A stretch of DNA of 64,000 nucleotides from Martinezella rhizogenes. Lineage in GTDB: Bacteria; Pseudomonadota; Alphaproteobacteria; Rhizobiales; Rhizobiaceae. The notes beneath the pieces are model-generated. The model had not been told where the DNA came from. It was given only the letters and a program-made list of their open reading frames with translations, and did no database searches. Position numbers and translations under genes: made by a program. The stretch is taken from positions 336,050 to 400,049 of the forward strand of contig JAAMEZ010000056.1 in NCBI GenBank assembly GCA_013322215.1, read 5' to 3'. Below, in pieces: positions 42,494 to 51,439 of this stretch (position 1 is the first letter of the stretch; every line of letters begins with the position of its first letter).

Positions 42494-42943
42494 TCAAGTC
42501 GCGACTTGGATTTGCGTCTTGACGGAATTGGCGATGAAGCATTGTTCATGCGCCAAGTGGTGCAGTTCCGCTTGCATTGCTGCGGTCGGCGGTTCGCCGG
42601 CGTAGATGATGGTCGGCTTGAGCTCGACACGGCTGACGATCAATTTTCCGTCGATCTTCTCCATCACGCCGGTCGCCTTGTCGGTATAGCTCTCGACGAC
42701 GATCCGCTTGGGCGCGGCGAGAGAAAGAAAAGTCAACATGTGGCAACTGGAGATCGCCGCGATGTATGCCTCCTCCGGATCTACGTTGGCTTCCACAGAA
42801 TAGGGAAGCGGAACGATATGCGGCGAGGCCGAGGCCGGCACGACCTGACCGCCATCAAAGCGCCAGATATGGGCGCGGCTGTATCGCTTGTCGGTGAAGA
42901 CAGCTCCGTCTCGCTCCCAATGTACCTCGACGGTCATTTTCAT
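42494..42943 (-). CDS. OsmC-family peroxide reductase-like protein
   Basis: 149-residue OsmC/Ohr-family protein. It begins MKMTVEVHWERDGAVFTD. The first redox cysteine is in AISSCHMLTFL and the second in LAHEQCFIANSVKT, both in the family positions. These enzymes reduce organic hydroperoxides with lipoyl or thiol donors. The start is taken as ATG 42943; a TTG at 42949 in frame overlaps the GntR stop. It follows a GntR gene directly and is probably co-regulated by it. Cytosolic. Confidence 0.88.
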   Translation of the reverse strand: MKMTVEVHWERDGAVFTDKRYSRAHIWRFDGGQVVPASASPHIVPLPYSVEANVDPEEAYIAAISSCHMLTFLSLAAPKRIVVESYTDKATGVMEKIDGKLIVSRVELKPTIIYAGEPPTAAMQAELHHLAHEQCFIANSVKTQIQVAT

Positions 42944-42945
42944 GA

Positions 42946-43572
42946 TCAATCATCCTTTGTCGGCATGGAAAGAAGTCTTGCAGTCGTTTGCGTAAGATGG
43001 CGGCGAAGATGCTGGACAGCGGCGGAGACATCTTGCCTCGCACAAGCGGCAACGATTGCAGCATGCTCCTCGAAAAATTCAGTGCGCTCCTGGGCACCGT
43101 GCTTTTGATGAAGGCATGCACGACGAGATTCCCGCCGAAGCGCTTCTATGGTTCCGAGCAATCGAGTATTCTTACACCCGCTGTACAAATTGCGATGGAA
43201 TTGATGGTCGAGCTCTTCAATCCGCAATGGATCGTATTCCGCGAATAGCTCATTGTTGAGCCTCTCAGCTTTCCGCAAGGCAGAAGGCGAGAGCAACGGG
43301 GCCGACTGCTCCATGGCAGCGACCTCCAGGATGGCCCGAAGTTCGGTAAGTTCAGTCGCCTCCCGCTCCGAGAGGATCGTCACCGCAAGGCTTCGGTCAG
43401 GACGTCGTACAACCAAGCCGCTCCCAAGCAGCCGGTTCAAGGCCTGCCTGACGGGCTGGCGGCTGACGCCGAAACGCTCAGCAATCAACTCTTGCTTGAG
43501 AACGGAGCCTGGCGCCAATTGGCCCGACTCGATTTCATCTTGCAGCTCGTTAAAAATCGACTTTGGATCCAT
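42946..43572 (-). CDS. GntR/FadR-family regulator
   Basis: 208-residue GntR regulator. Winged helix at about 5-70 (SIFNELQDEIESGQLAPGSVLKQELIAERFGVSRQPVRQALNRLLGSGLV), then an FCD-like helical domain with RAILEVAAMEQSAPLL, ELDHQFHRNLYSG and EEHAAIVAAC, which hold the usual metal or ligand-binding Asp and His residues. The start at 43572 is uncertain; a TTG at 43608 in the same frame adds 12 residues. The start codon falls at the centre of a 24-bp perfect palindrome. Probably controls the OsmC gene and itself. Confidence 0.85.
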   Translation of the reverse strand: MDPKSIFNELQDEIESGQLAPGSVLKQELIAERFGVSRQPVRQALNRLLGSGLVVRRPDRSLAVTILSEREATELTELRAILEVAAMEQSAPLLSPSALRKAERLNNELFAEYDPLRIEELDHQFHRNLYSGCKNTRLLGTIEALRRESRRACLHQKHGAQERTEFFEEHAAIVAACARQDVSAAVQHLRRHLTQTTARLLSMPTKDD

Positions 43573-43583
43573 GGATCCAAAGT
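43560..43583. promoter_or_regulatory. 24-bp perfect palindrome centred on the GntR start codon
   Basis: Left half ACTTTGGATCCA (43560-43571) is the exact reverse complement of the right half TGGATCCAAAGT (43572-43583). The minus-strand ATG of the GntR gene is at 43570-43572, at the centre. A binding site there would block translation initiation or transcription, giving autoregulation. Confidence 0.6.
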
Positions 43584-43807
43584 AATCCACTCCTTCGAAG
43601 TCGGTCAAGCCTCAACCGTCGATATTCTCCTTCAATCGTGGCTCTTCTCGCCCTTCCGCCTTGGCTGGATAAACGCCGCAATCCGAGCCCGGGCACTGCC
43701 CACCCCTCTCACAGCGACCATTCTATGACAGATCGAAATGGATCTCAGCTCCGGAGCGGTTCAGCTTTTCACGGAAACTCTGAATCGCTCTATCTCTTTG
43801 TTTCCAC

Positions 43808-43851
43808 GCAATTCCCGATGGAAAATCGCTATGCGCTTTTCCTGGAATTGC
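43808..43851. repeat. Rhizobial palindromic intergenic repeat, copy 2
   Basis: GCAATTCC... / ...GGAATTGC stem, inverted relative to copy 1 at 15344-15387. Aligned in the same orientation, the two differ at about seven positions over 44 bases. It ends one base before the stop codon of the PrsE-like gene, so it may terminate that transcript. Confidence 0.7.
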
Positions 43852-43852
43852 T

Positions 43853-45163
43853 CTAGTCTTCCCTGAACGCTCGCCTGATCTGGTCGGTCATCGGCTTTGT
43901 CAGATAGGCAAGGACGCTTCGCTGGCCTGTCTGCAGGAAGGCTTCCACAGGCATGCCGGGTAGCGGCGCAAGCTGCCCCAGCCGATCCCATTCCGGCTTT
44001 GCTACCTTTGCTCGCACGACATAATAGCTTTGACCCGAACGTTGGTCCGTCGCCAGATCCGCGGAAATAGTATCGACCTGCCCGTTCAATTCCGGCGTGA
44101 TCCGCTGATTGAAGGCAGGAAAGCGCAAGGATACCGCCTGCCCTACGGTGATCTGATCGATATCCTGCGGCGCAAGCTTCAGTTCTGCGACCAGCGCGTC
44201 CTTGTCCGGAACGATCTGCAGGATCGCCTCTGCCGGCGAAATGACGGCCCCTTCGGCATGGATGCTCAGCTGATCGACGATCCCCGCCTGCGGTGCCTTG
44301 ATGTCGATCCGCTTCAGGTCATCTTCTGCCGCGATCAGACGCTCGGAAAACTGGCCGCTATCGCTTTCAGCCTGGCGCAATTGCTCGGACACTTCCGAAC
44401 TGCGATCGGCATCGATCTGCAGAATCTGCAGCTCCGTTTCCGCAATCTTGCCGCGGGTCTGGGCGATGGACGAGACGAGATTGCCGAGATCGCCATTCAA
44501 CGAAGCGCTTTCCCGCTGCAGCGAGTAGACCTTCGTCGCCGAAATGATGCCCTGGTTGAGCAGTCCTTCAAGACTGCCGAGTTCCTTGGCGATGAGCGCG
44601 ATCTCCTGCCGCTTGCCCTCTTCCTGCGCGACGAGACCGTCAATCTCCTGCTTGAGCTGTTGAATGCGCTCGTGAAGTTGCGATTTCTGCCCGTCGCGCG
44701 AGACCTGACGATCGCGAAAAAGCCGACGCTCGCCTGCCAGAATCGCTGCCACGTCAATATTTTCGGCGGACGAGAGCAGATCGGCCGGAAAGTCGATATC
44801 CTGCCGGCCGTCGCGCTCCGCCGCCAGACGCGCCGTGCGTGCGGAGAGTTCGTTGAGCCGTTTGCGGATGATCGAGAGGTTGGCTCTGGTCTGGGTGTCG
44901 TCGAGCCGGACGAGCACCTGGCCGGCAGCGACATGATCGCCGTTCTTCACCAGGATCGCGCGGGCGATCCCGCCCTTCAGGTGCTTCACCGGTTTCACAT
45001 AGCTATCGACGACGAGCGTGCCAGAGGTGACGACCGCACCGGCGATCTTCGTTGCGGCGGCAAGGCCGCCCATGACACCAAACAAAAGCAGGATAGCCGC
45101 GACCACCAGCAGCGACAGGCGGCGGATCGTCCGTTCGGTCGATGGCGAAGCCTTGTCGATCAT
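43853..45163 (-). CDS. Type I secretion membrane fusion protein (HlyD family, PrsE-like)
   Basis: 436-residue periplasmic adaptor. One N-terminal membrane anchor at about 16-40 (SLLVVAAILLLFGVMGGLAAATKI), then the lipoyl halves (GTLVVDSYVKPVKHLKGGIARAILVKNGDHVAAGQVLVRLDD), a long coiled coil (about 95-285), and the beta domain AEGAVISPAEAILQIVPD with the membrane-proximal end. Overlaps the ATPase gene by four bases. Resembles PrsE, which exports EPS glycanases. The outer-membrane TolC partner is not in this window. Confidence 0.9.
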   Translation of the reverse strand: MIDKASPSTERTIRRLSLLVVAAILLLFGVMGGLAAATKIAGAVVTSGTLVVDSYVKPVKHLKGGIARAILVKNGDHVAAGQVLVRLDDTQTRANLSIIRKRLNELSARTARLAAERDGRQDIDFPADLLSSAENIDVAAILAGERRLFRDRQVSRDGQKSQLHERIQQLKQEIDGLVAQEEGKRQEIALIAKELGSLEGLLNQGIISATKVYSLQRESASLNGDLGNLVSSIAQTRGKIAETELQILQIDADRSSEVSEQLRQAESDSGQFSERLIAAEDDLKRIDIKAPQAGIVDQLSIHAEGAVISPAEAILQIVPDKDALVAELKLAPQDIDQITVGQAVSLRFPAFNQRITPELNGQVDTISADLATDQRSGQSYYVVRAKVAKPEWDRLGQLAPLPGMPVEAFLQTGQRSVLAYLTKPMTDQIRRAFRED

Positions 45164-46899
45164 CCGTGCGTCTCCCCGCCAGCAATGGCCAGATGAGCCG
45201 TTCCGAGCTGCTTGGGCGACGGGCCGAGGATGTCCCTCTTCGACCCGAATGCCTGGACCTGGCCGCCGGCAACGATCATGACCGTATCGGCGGCGGCAAG
45301 AGCGCTCGGCCGATGGGCAATGACGATCGCAATACCGCCCCTGCCCTTCACCCCTGCAAGTGCCGCTGTCAGAGCCGCCTCGCCTTCCGCATCCAGATTG
45401 GAATTCGGCTCGTCGAGAACCACCAGAAACGGATCGCCGTAAAGCGCCCTTGCCAGGGCGATACGCTGCCTCTGGCCGGCCGAAAGGCGCGATCCTCCTT
45501 CGCCGATCCTCGTATCGAAACCGTCCGGGAGCTTGACGATCATGTCGTAAACACCTGCCGCCTTCGCCGCGGCGATGATCGGCTCGGTTCGCATGTCTTC
45601 GGCGAAACGTGAAATGTTCTCGGCGATCGAGCCATCGAAGAGATCCACATCCTGCGGCAGATAGCCGATATGCTGCCCAAGCTCGTCGCTATCCCATTGC
45701 GACAGCGCGGCACGATCGAGCCTCACCGTGCCGATGGCGACCGGCCAAAGGCCGCAAATCGCGCGGGCCAGCGAAGACTTGCCCGATGCGCTCGGGCCGA
45801 TGATACCGAGCACCGTCCCGGCTGCTATCTTGAACGAGATGTTGCGCAGGATGAGGTCGCGGCCACCTGGAGAGGTAACGCTGATAGTCTCGACGCTGAG
45901 CTCCCGCGATGGCGATGGCAAGGCGAATGCCTGTGGCTCAGGCGGCGCGGCATCAAGAAGTTTGGTAAGCCGCGCCCAGCCCTGGCGAGCGGCAACAAAG
46001 CCCTTCCACTGGGCAATCGCAAGCTCGACGGGCGCCAGCGCTCGCGTCAGCAGGATCGAGCTGGCGATGATGATGCCTCCCGTCGCTTCCTGACGAATGA
46101 CGAGGATCGCGCCGACGGCGAGAACGCCGGACTGAAGCATCATGCGCGCGATCTTCGCGGCAATGGTCAGCGCTCCGACACGGGTGCTCGCTATCGCCTG
46201 ATGCTTGAGATAACCCTCATTCATCGCGGCCCACTTCTCGGTTAGGCGGCCGGAAAATCCCATGGCAATTGCGACTTCCCAATTCCGCCGTGCCGCCTGG
46301 GCAAAGCCGAGACGCGCCGCCGAAGATTTGGCCGCCTCCAGGGCCGGTCTGCGCGACAGTATTTCGGCAGCCACGGTAATGACGACGAGCAGCAAGGCAC
46401 CGCATAAAGCAGTGAAGCCGATCCAGAAATGGAACAGAAAGCAAAGGATCAGATAGAACGGCACCCAGGGCAGATCGAACAGCGCGGTCGAGCCGCTGCC
46501 GGAGAGGAAGGAGCGGATCTGCTCGAGGTCACGGACGGATTGCAACCCATCGTCCGAGGTCTGTTTTTTGCTCGGCAGGAACAGAAGCGCGCCGAAGACC
46601 TTCCTGTTCATGCGTTCGTCAAGCAACATGCCGATACGCACAAGCAGCATGGATCGCAGGAATTCGATCACGCCCTGAAACAGATAGAGGGTCACGACGA
46701 TGATGACGAGACCGGACAGCGTCGGCAGGCTGTGACTCGGAATGACCCGATCATAGACCTGCAGCATGAAGAAGGAGCCGGTCAACGCCAGCACGTTGAT
46801 GGCGGCACTCGCCAGGGCAATGCCGATGAAGGCTTCGCGAAGCGCCGACAGCATCAGCGCAACGAATGTTTGCGGCGGGTCTTTCGGGACGGCAAGCAC
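45160..46899 (-). CDS. Type I secretion ABC transporter (PrsD-like)
   Basis: 579-residue exporter with five to six membrane helices in the N-terminal 300 residues, followed by an ATPase domain. Walker A GPSASGKS at 368-375, signature LSAGQRQRIALARAL, Walker B FLVVLDEPNSNLD, switch His IVIAHR. The lack of a peptidase C39 domain fits RTX cargo. Start is a GTG at 46899; homology is weak upstream of it. Pairs with the HlyD-like gene; probable cargo is the RTX glycanase at 40937. Confidence 0.9.
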   Translation of the reverse strand: MLAVPKDPPQTFVALMLSALREAFIGIALASAAINVLALTGSFFMLQVYDRVIPSHSLPTLSGLVIIVVTLYLFQGVIEFLRSMLLVRIGMLLDERMNRKVFGALLFLPSKKQTSDDGLQSVRDLEQIRSFLSGSGSTALFDLPWVPFYLILCFLFHFWIGFTALCGALLLVVITVAAEILSRRPALEAAKSSAARLGFAQAARRNWEVAIAMGFSGRLTEKWAAMNEGYLKHQAIASTRVGALTIAAKIARMMLQSGVLAVGAILVIRQEATGGIIIASSILLTRALAPVELAIAQWKGFVAARQGWARLTKLLDAAPPEPQAFALPSPSRELSVETISVTSPGGRDLILRNISFKIAAGTVLGIIGPSASGKSSLARAICGLWPVAIGTVRLDRAALSQWDSDELGQHIGYLPQDVDLFDGSIAENISRFAEDMRTEPIIAAAKAAGVYDMIVKLPDGFDTRIGEGGSRLSAGQRQRIALARALYGDPFLVVLDEPNSNLDAEGEAALTAALAGVKGRGGIAIVIAHRPSALAAADTVMIVAGGQVQAFGSKRDILGPSPKQLGTAHLAIAGGETHG

Positions 46900-47234
46900 C
46901 TTGCGTCGATCCTCAACATTGGCCGTCGCGTACGGCAGGATTTACATGACGCCCAAAGCACCGCCTCCCGCTCGGCGCCATGGACCTGCGAAGCGATCGC
47001 CTATGGCCTCCGCCACCATTCCCGCTTCACGCCTAACCTTCGACGATCCCATGCAATTTAGGAAGTCGAAATCTATCCAGAATGCAGTTTCGGTGAACCC
47101 AACCTTATCGCGGATCGCCTTGTCCACTTACGGGACAATTGCGCCATGAAATGGGGCGGCAACCTGTTCCGGCAAGATGCCTGACCCATCACTTTAGGAC
47201 GAACAGGCGGCATCTTGCTGCCCACGTCCCACGT
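46900..47234. other. Gene-free interval upstream of the secretion pair
   Basis: 335 bp between the secretion ATPase start and the end of the siderophore-interacting gene. A 61-residue open frame on the minus strand (46942-47127) has no ribosome site or recognisable domain and is not called. The promoter of the secretion genes is expected here. Confidence 0.4.
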
Positions 47235-48008
47235 TCAATCGAATTTCTCGGTCGTGTCCGCCCTACCCTTGACCCAATAGCCGGATGCCTTGATCCAGCT
47301 TAGCGGATAGCCACGCTCCTCGACGAGGTAGGACCGCAAGGCGCGCGTGACGGAAGCCTCGGCCGCTACCCAGACGAAAGTGCCAGGCTGCAGATCGACG
47401 GACTGAAGAATTTTCATCAACGCGGACGGATCGGTTGCCTCCGAAAGAGGTCGATACGCCCAGCGCATATCGAGCCACGCGTCGGTTTGAAAGGTCTGTC
47501 GCTCATGAGCGTCGGCAACCGCGGCGATGGCTGTTATGCGCGCACCCGCACGCGCCTCTTCTATCCGGCGACCGATTGCGGGCAATGCCGTTTCATCGCC
47601 GATCAACAGCCAATTCTCGATATCCGCGGAGACAACGGCCGAACCGCGGGGACCACCGATCTCCAGTCTGTTGCCAACCGAAGCGTCGAGCGCCCATTGC
47701 GTGGCCGGTCCTGCCTCGTGGACGGCAAAATCGATGACGAGCGTTCGCGCCTTTGTGTCGTATCGGCGAGGCGTATAGTCGCGCCGCTCCATCTCCTCGC
47801 CGACACCCGGCACCAGAACCTTGATGTGGTCGTCGGGCGCCAGGCTGACGAAATCGGCGAGATCTTCGCCGGCCAGCCGGATACGCAGCATGCGGGGCGT
47901 AATCCTGTCAATGGCCGTTACAGTGAGAGAGCGCCGCTTCAGTTCGTGGCGCACACGCTCGATCTTTGGTGCGGAGACGGCCGGGGTGGAAGCTTGGGGG
48001 GTATCCAT
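47235..48008 (-). CDS. Siderophore-interacting protein (ferric-siderophore reductase)
   Basis: 257-residue flavoprotein of the SIP/ViuB family, which reduces iron from siderophores in the cytosol. FAD-binding domain with MERRDYTPRRYD and DFAVHEAGPATQWA; NAD(P)-binding C-terminal part with WLLIGDETALPAIGRRIEEA and FVWVAAEASVTRALRSYL. The start at 48008 has AAGGA 7 bases upstream; a longer frame at 48050 is unsupported. It is separated from the main uptake cluster by htpG; a second reductase is at 56771-57826. Confidence 0.9.
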   Translation of the reverse strand: MDTPQASTPAVSAPKIERVRHELKRRSLTVTAIDRITPRMLRIRLAGEDLADFVSLAPDDHIKVLVPGVGEEMERRDYTPRRYDTKARTLVIDFAVHEAGPATQWALDASVGNRLEIGGPRGSAVVSADIENWLLIGDETALPAIGRRIEEARAGARITAIAAVADAHERQTFQTDAWLDMRWAYRPLSEATDPSALMKILQSVDLQPGTFVWVAAEASVTRALRSYLVEERGYPLSWIKASGYWVKGRADTTEKFD

Positions 48009-48247
48009 GAGTGTCCTTTCGAGGCGCTTCGATCTCGATCCGCAGGACACAGTCGCGCAGACCGAAGCCGCAGAGCCGTTCGATCATACGCGTTGAGTGA
48101 CGTTAACGCTTACGTGGCCGAACGATATCCGGCCAATCTGCGTCCTCTATAGAAGAAGAGTTCTCCTCTCGCAACGAAAAGATGATAATTGCAGACAAGT
48201 TTTTGAGCCGCAGAAAATTGAACGCTATCGCAATCCTCTGCGAAGCG

Positions 48248-48279
48248 GATCGGCACGGCTGTTTCGAACCGTGCCGATC
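48248..48279 (-). terminator. Terminator hairpin of htpG
   Basis: GATCGGCACGG (48248-48258) / CCGTGCCGATC (48269-48279), an 11-bp stem beginning 9 bases past the htpG stop codon on the minus strand. No T tract, strong stem. Confidence 0.6.
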
Positions 48280-48288
48280 TCCTTGGGA

Positions 48289-50178
48289 TTACTGCAGCGC
48301 CTTTTCCATCAGCCGCGCCAGTCGCTCGGCAAAGGCGCGTGGGTCGGCCGGCTTGTCACCGTCGAGAACGCGGGCCTGATCGAGCAGGAGGAAGGCTGCA
48401 TCATCACGCAAGGATGGTGCATCTGCCTTGGCGGCGATGGCCTTGACGACGGGATGGTCCATGTTGATTTCAAGGATCGGCTTGGCGCCGGACTGCAGGC
48501 GGCCAGCTCCCTGCAGGATCTTTTCGAGCTGCCGGTCATAGCCCTGCTCGGAAGCAACGAGGCATACGGCGCTTTCGATCAGGCGATCGGATGCGCGCAC
48601 ATCGGAGACCTCATCGGCTAGCTTCTGCTTGGCATAATCGAGGAATGCCTGCACGTCGGCGGGCGCGCTTTCGCTTTCCGGCTTGCCTTCATCCTGCTTC
48701 TTGAACTGCGCGAGATCGGCAGAGCCTTGGGTGATCGACTTGAAGCTCTTGCCCTCGAATTCCGGCGCATTCGTCACCCAGAAGCTGTCGACGGAATCGG
48801 TCAGCAACAGAACTTCGATGCCGCGAGCACGGAAACCTTCGAGCTGTGGCGAGGCCTTCAGCTGCTCCAGGCTGCCGCCGACGAGATAATAGATCGATTG
48901 CTGGCCTTCCTTGGCATCCCTAACGTAGTCGGCAAGCGAGCGATAGCCATCTCCCGAAGTGGTCGTGCGGAAGCGCGACAATGCCAGAAGCTGCGAGCGG
49001 CGCTCGAAGTCCTCGTAGAGACCCTCCTTGATGAGGCTGCCGAAATTCTCCCAGATCTTCAGGAAGGCGTCGTGATCGCTTTCGGCCTGCTTCTCGATCG
49101 CCGTGAGGATACGGTTGGTGACACCCTTGCGGATCGCCGTCAGGATCGGGCTTTCCTGGATCATCTCGCGCGAGACGTTGAGCGGCAAGTCGGACGTGTC
49201 GACGAGGCCGCGCACGAAGCGGAGATAACGCGGCAACAATTCCGCCTCGTCGGTGATAAAGACGCGCTTCACATAGAGCTTCATGCGGCCCTTGCGATCC
49301 GGGTCGAAGAGATCGAAGGGCTGCGAACCGGGCACGAAGGCAAGCGCGGAATATTCGTGACGGCCCTCGGCGCGGAAATGCACCGTCAGCGCCGGCTCGT
49401 CATATTGGCCCGAAACGCCGCGATAGAAATCGGTATATTCCTCAGCCGTGATGTCGTTCTTCGATTTCGTCCAGAGCGCGGTGCCGTCGGTGAGCTGCGT
49501 TGCCTCCTCGCCGGGTTTTTCGGCGATCTTGATCGGCACCGGCACATGGCCCGACTGTTCCTTGACGATGCGCTCCACGGTCCAGCGCGACGCGTAGCTC
49601 TTGGCATCCTCCATCAGATGCAGCGTGATACGGGTGCCGCGCGCCGGCGCCTCGCTCACGTCGACGGGCGCGACGCTATAGCCGCCCTTGCCGTCGGAAG
49701 ACCAGAGCCAGGCATCTTCAGCACCGGCTCGGCGCGAGACGACATCGACACGGTCTGCAACCATGAAGCAGGAATAGAAGCCGACGCCGAACTGGCCGAT
49801 CAGCTGCGCGCCCTCGCCCTGCTTGTTGGCCTCGATGCGCTCCATAAAGGCGCGCGTGCCGGAGCGGGCGATCGTGCCGAGCGCCTCGATCATCTCGTCA
49901 CGGCTCATGCCAATGCCGTTGTCCTCCACGATGAGCTTGCCGCCATCAGCGTCGAGCGTCAGCAGGATGCGGCTATCCGGATCGTTGGCGAGCAGGCCGG
50001 GGTGGGCGATCGCCTCGTAGCGGAGCTTCTCGCAGGCATCGGCCGCGTTCGAGATCAGCTCGCGCAGAAACACATCCTTATCCGAATAAACCGAGTGAAC
50101 CATCATGTGCAGAAGGCGGGCAACGTCAGCCTCGAAAACGTGGCTCTCGGCGGTATTTTCTGCGGTGGTGGTCGTCAT
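48289..50178 (-). CDS. htpG: Molecular chaperone HtpG (Hsp90)
   Basis: 629-residue ATP-dependent chaperone. N-terminal GHKL ATPase with FLRELISNAADACEKLRYE, LIVEDNGIGMSRDEM, GTIARSGT and GQFGVGFYSCFMVAD; middle domain with LYVKRVFITDE, LPRYLRFVRGLVDTSDLPLNVSREMIQESP; C-terminal dimerisation domain to the end. Length is normal. Single gene, ends at a strong hairpin. A weak heat-shock-like promoter (CTTGAAA then CCACCTG) lies upstream, but this match is tentative. Functions in protein folding under stress, cytosolic. Confidence 0.97.
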   Translation of the reverse strand: MTTTTAENTAESHVFEADVARLLHMMVHSVYSDKDVFLRELISNAADACEKLRYEAIAHPGLLANDPDSRILLTLDADGGKLIVEDNGIGMSRDEMIEALGTIARSGTRAFMERIEANKQGEGAQLIGQFGVGFYSCFMVADRVDVVSRRAGAEDAWLWSSDGKGGYSVAPVDVSEAPARGTRITLHLMEDAKSYASRWTVERIVKEQSGHVPVPIKIAEKPGEEATQLTDGTALWTKSKNDITAEEYTDFYRGVSGQYDEPALTVHFRAEGRHEYSALAFVPGSQPFDLFDPDRKGRMKLYVKRVFITDEAELLPRYLRFVRGLVDTSDLPLNVSREMIQESPILTAIRKGVTNRILTAIEKQAESDHDAFLKIWENFGSLIKEGLYEDFERRSQLLALSRFRTTTSGDGYRSLADYVRDAKEGQQSIYYLVGGSLEQLKASPQLEGFRARGIEVLLLTDSVDSFWVTNAPEFEGKSFKSITQGSADLAQFKKQDEGKPESESAPADVQAFLDYAKQKLADEVSDVRASDRLIESAVCLVASEQGYDRQLEKILQGAGRLQSGAKPILEINMDHPVVKAIAAKADAPSLRDDAAFLLLDQARVLDGDKPADPRAFAERLARLMEKALQ

Positions 50179-50218
50179 AAGCGTCTAGTCTCCTGGGAAT
50201 AACAAAAGTCGCGCCGAA

Positions 50219-50248
50219 CAGGTGGCGGAAGATGAGCGAAATTTCAAG
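50219..50248 (-). promoter_or_regulatory. Possible heat-shock (RpoH-type) promoter of htpG
   Basis: On the minus strand, CTTGAAA (50248-50242) is followed after about 16 bases by CCACCTG (50225-50219), 41 bases before the start codon. It resembles sigma-32 promoters of alphaproteobacteria only loosely. Confidence 0.25.
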
Positions 50249-50463
50249 CTTGCGTTGTTCCGACAAGCGCAAAACGATGCGAGAGGCTTGCCGTTCAGCA
50301 AGTACAATCGCCAATTCGGCGCGTTGTTCCAGGCTCCGGTCGAAACGGCCCACAGACGCCGCCTCACATCACAAGCTCATGATTGCCATCTTCGCAGCGT
50401 TGCTATAATAACTTGAGTTTAATTTGAAGGATTATTGCGCGGGAGCGATACCGGAAGCAGCAA

Positions 50464-51348
50464 ATGACGTTTCAGCCGAGAATGCAGAACAAGATCGGAG
50501 GCTTTTCCGTCATCGGCGGCATGCATCGCCGCTATTGGAACGGGATGGTTGCCGATATCTGGAACGTCAATTGTGCGGCGCGGGCCGGCGGATACTATGT
50601 GGCGCGCGATCCGCGCCTGTTCATTCTTCTGGAGCAGCGTGGCGCCGGCACGACCAATGTCCGACCCTCGCCTCGTGCACAGGGCCAGCTGCAGGATTAC
50701 GGCAGCGGTCGCATCTCCTATATCCCCGCCGGCATGGAGCTCTGGGTCGACATGGCAGGCGTCGAGTTCGTACGCCACCTCGATATTCACTTCGATGCAG
50801 AAATCATCAGCCAGCGCCTGATGGAAAACATCGATCCGGCACAGCTTGACCGGCCGCAGCTGCATTTCAACGACCAGCGTGTGATGGCCCTTGCCGAGCT
50901 CATCGCGGCCGAATGCGAAAACCCCGAGCCGCTACACGATCTCTATGGCGACGGCCTGACGCTTTCGCTGTTGATTGATGTGCTGCAATTACGGGGAACC
51001 CCGCCCCGCAAGCGCAGCGGCCTGGCCAGCTGGCAGCTGCGGCGCGCGGTCGACTATATCGAAGAGCACTGCACGCGCTCCATTCGGCTGGAGGAACTGG
51101 CCATGCTGACCGGCCTCTCGCAATCACATTTCAGCCACGCCTTCAAGGCCTCGACCGGCCTGCCGCCGCATCAATGGCAGACCCAGGCCAGGCTCGAACG
51201 GGCCAAGCAGTTGCTGCTGAACAGTGAGATGCCGCTGACAACCGTTGCCGTCGAAACCGGCTTTGCCGATCAGGCGCATTTCACCCGCGTTTTCCGCAAG
51301 AATGTCGGCGCCGCGCCGGCCAGCTGGAAGCGCAGCAGGCTTGCCTGA
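50464..51348 (+). CDS. AraC-family regulator of the siderophore uptake cluster
   Basis: 294-residue AraC-type regulator. N-terminal cupin-like sensing region; C-terminal double helix-turn-helix from about residue 185, with ARSIRLEELAMLTGLSQSHFSHAFKASTGLPPHQWQ and VAVETGFADQAHFTRVFRKNVGAAP. It stands 169 bp upstream of the TonB-dependent receptor on the same strand; regulators in this position commonly activate receptor genes when their siderophore is present. Ligand is inferred, not shown. Its own promoter is in the 285-bp gap from htpG. Confidence 0.9.
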   Translation: MTFQPRMQNKIGGFSVIGGMHRRYWNGMVADIWNVNCAARAGGYYVARDPRLFILLEQRGAGTTNVRPSPRAQGQLQDYGSGRISYIPAGMELWVDMAGVEFVRHLDIHFDAEIISQRLMENIDPAQLDRPQLHFNDQRVMALAELIAAECENPEPLHDLYGDGLTLSLLIDVLQLRGTPPRKRSGLASWQLRRAVDYIEEHCTRSIRLEELAMLTGLSQSHFSHAFKASTGLPPHQWQTQARLERAKQLLLNSEMPLTTVAVETGFADQAHFTRVFRKNVGAAPASWKRSRLA

Positions 51349-51439
51349 AAGCCACAGTCCGCGAGCAATTGTACGCTTTGCGGAGAATTGCCCAAAAACA
51401 TTCAAATTCCCCCGTGACAGACAAGCCGCATCTGTAAAT

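Noticed and set aside
44030..45196. 388-codon plus-strand frame over the HlyD-family gene
   Set aside because: Antisense to a clear membrane fusion protein.
46942..47127. Possible 61-residue gene upstream of the secretion ATPase
   Set aside because: GTG start without ribosome site and no recognisable similarity.
48097..48111. TGA-N9-TTA near the SIP gene as a RirA box
   Set aside because: One essential base differs from TGA-N9-TCA; too weak to annotate as a site.
48727..50202. 491-codon frame opposite htpG
   Set aside because: Antisense shadow of a fully conserved chaperone gene.
50410..50432. CTTGAGTTTAATTTGAAG near the AraC start as an operator
   Set aside because: Only the outer three bases are symmetric; looks like AT-rich promoter sequence.
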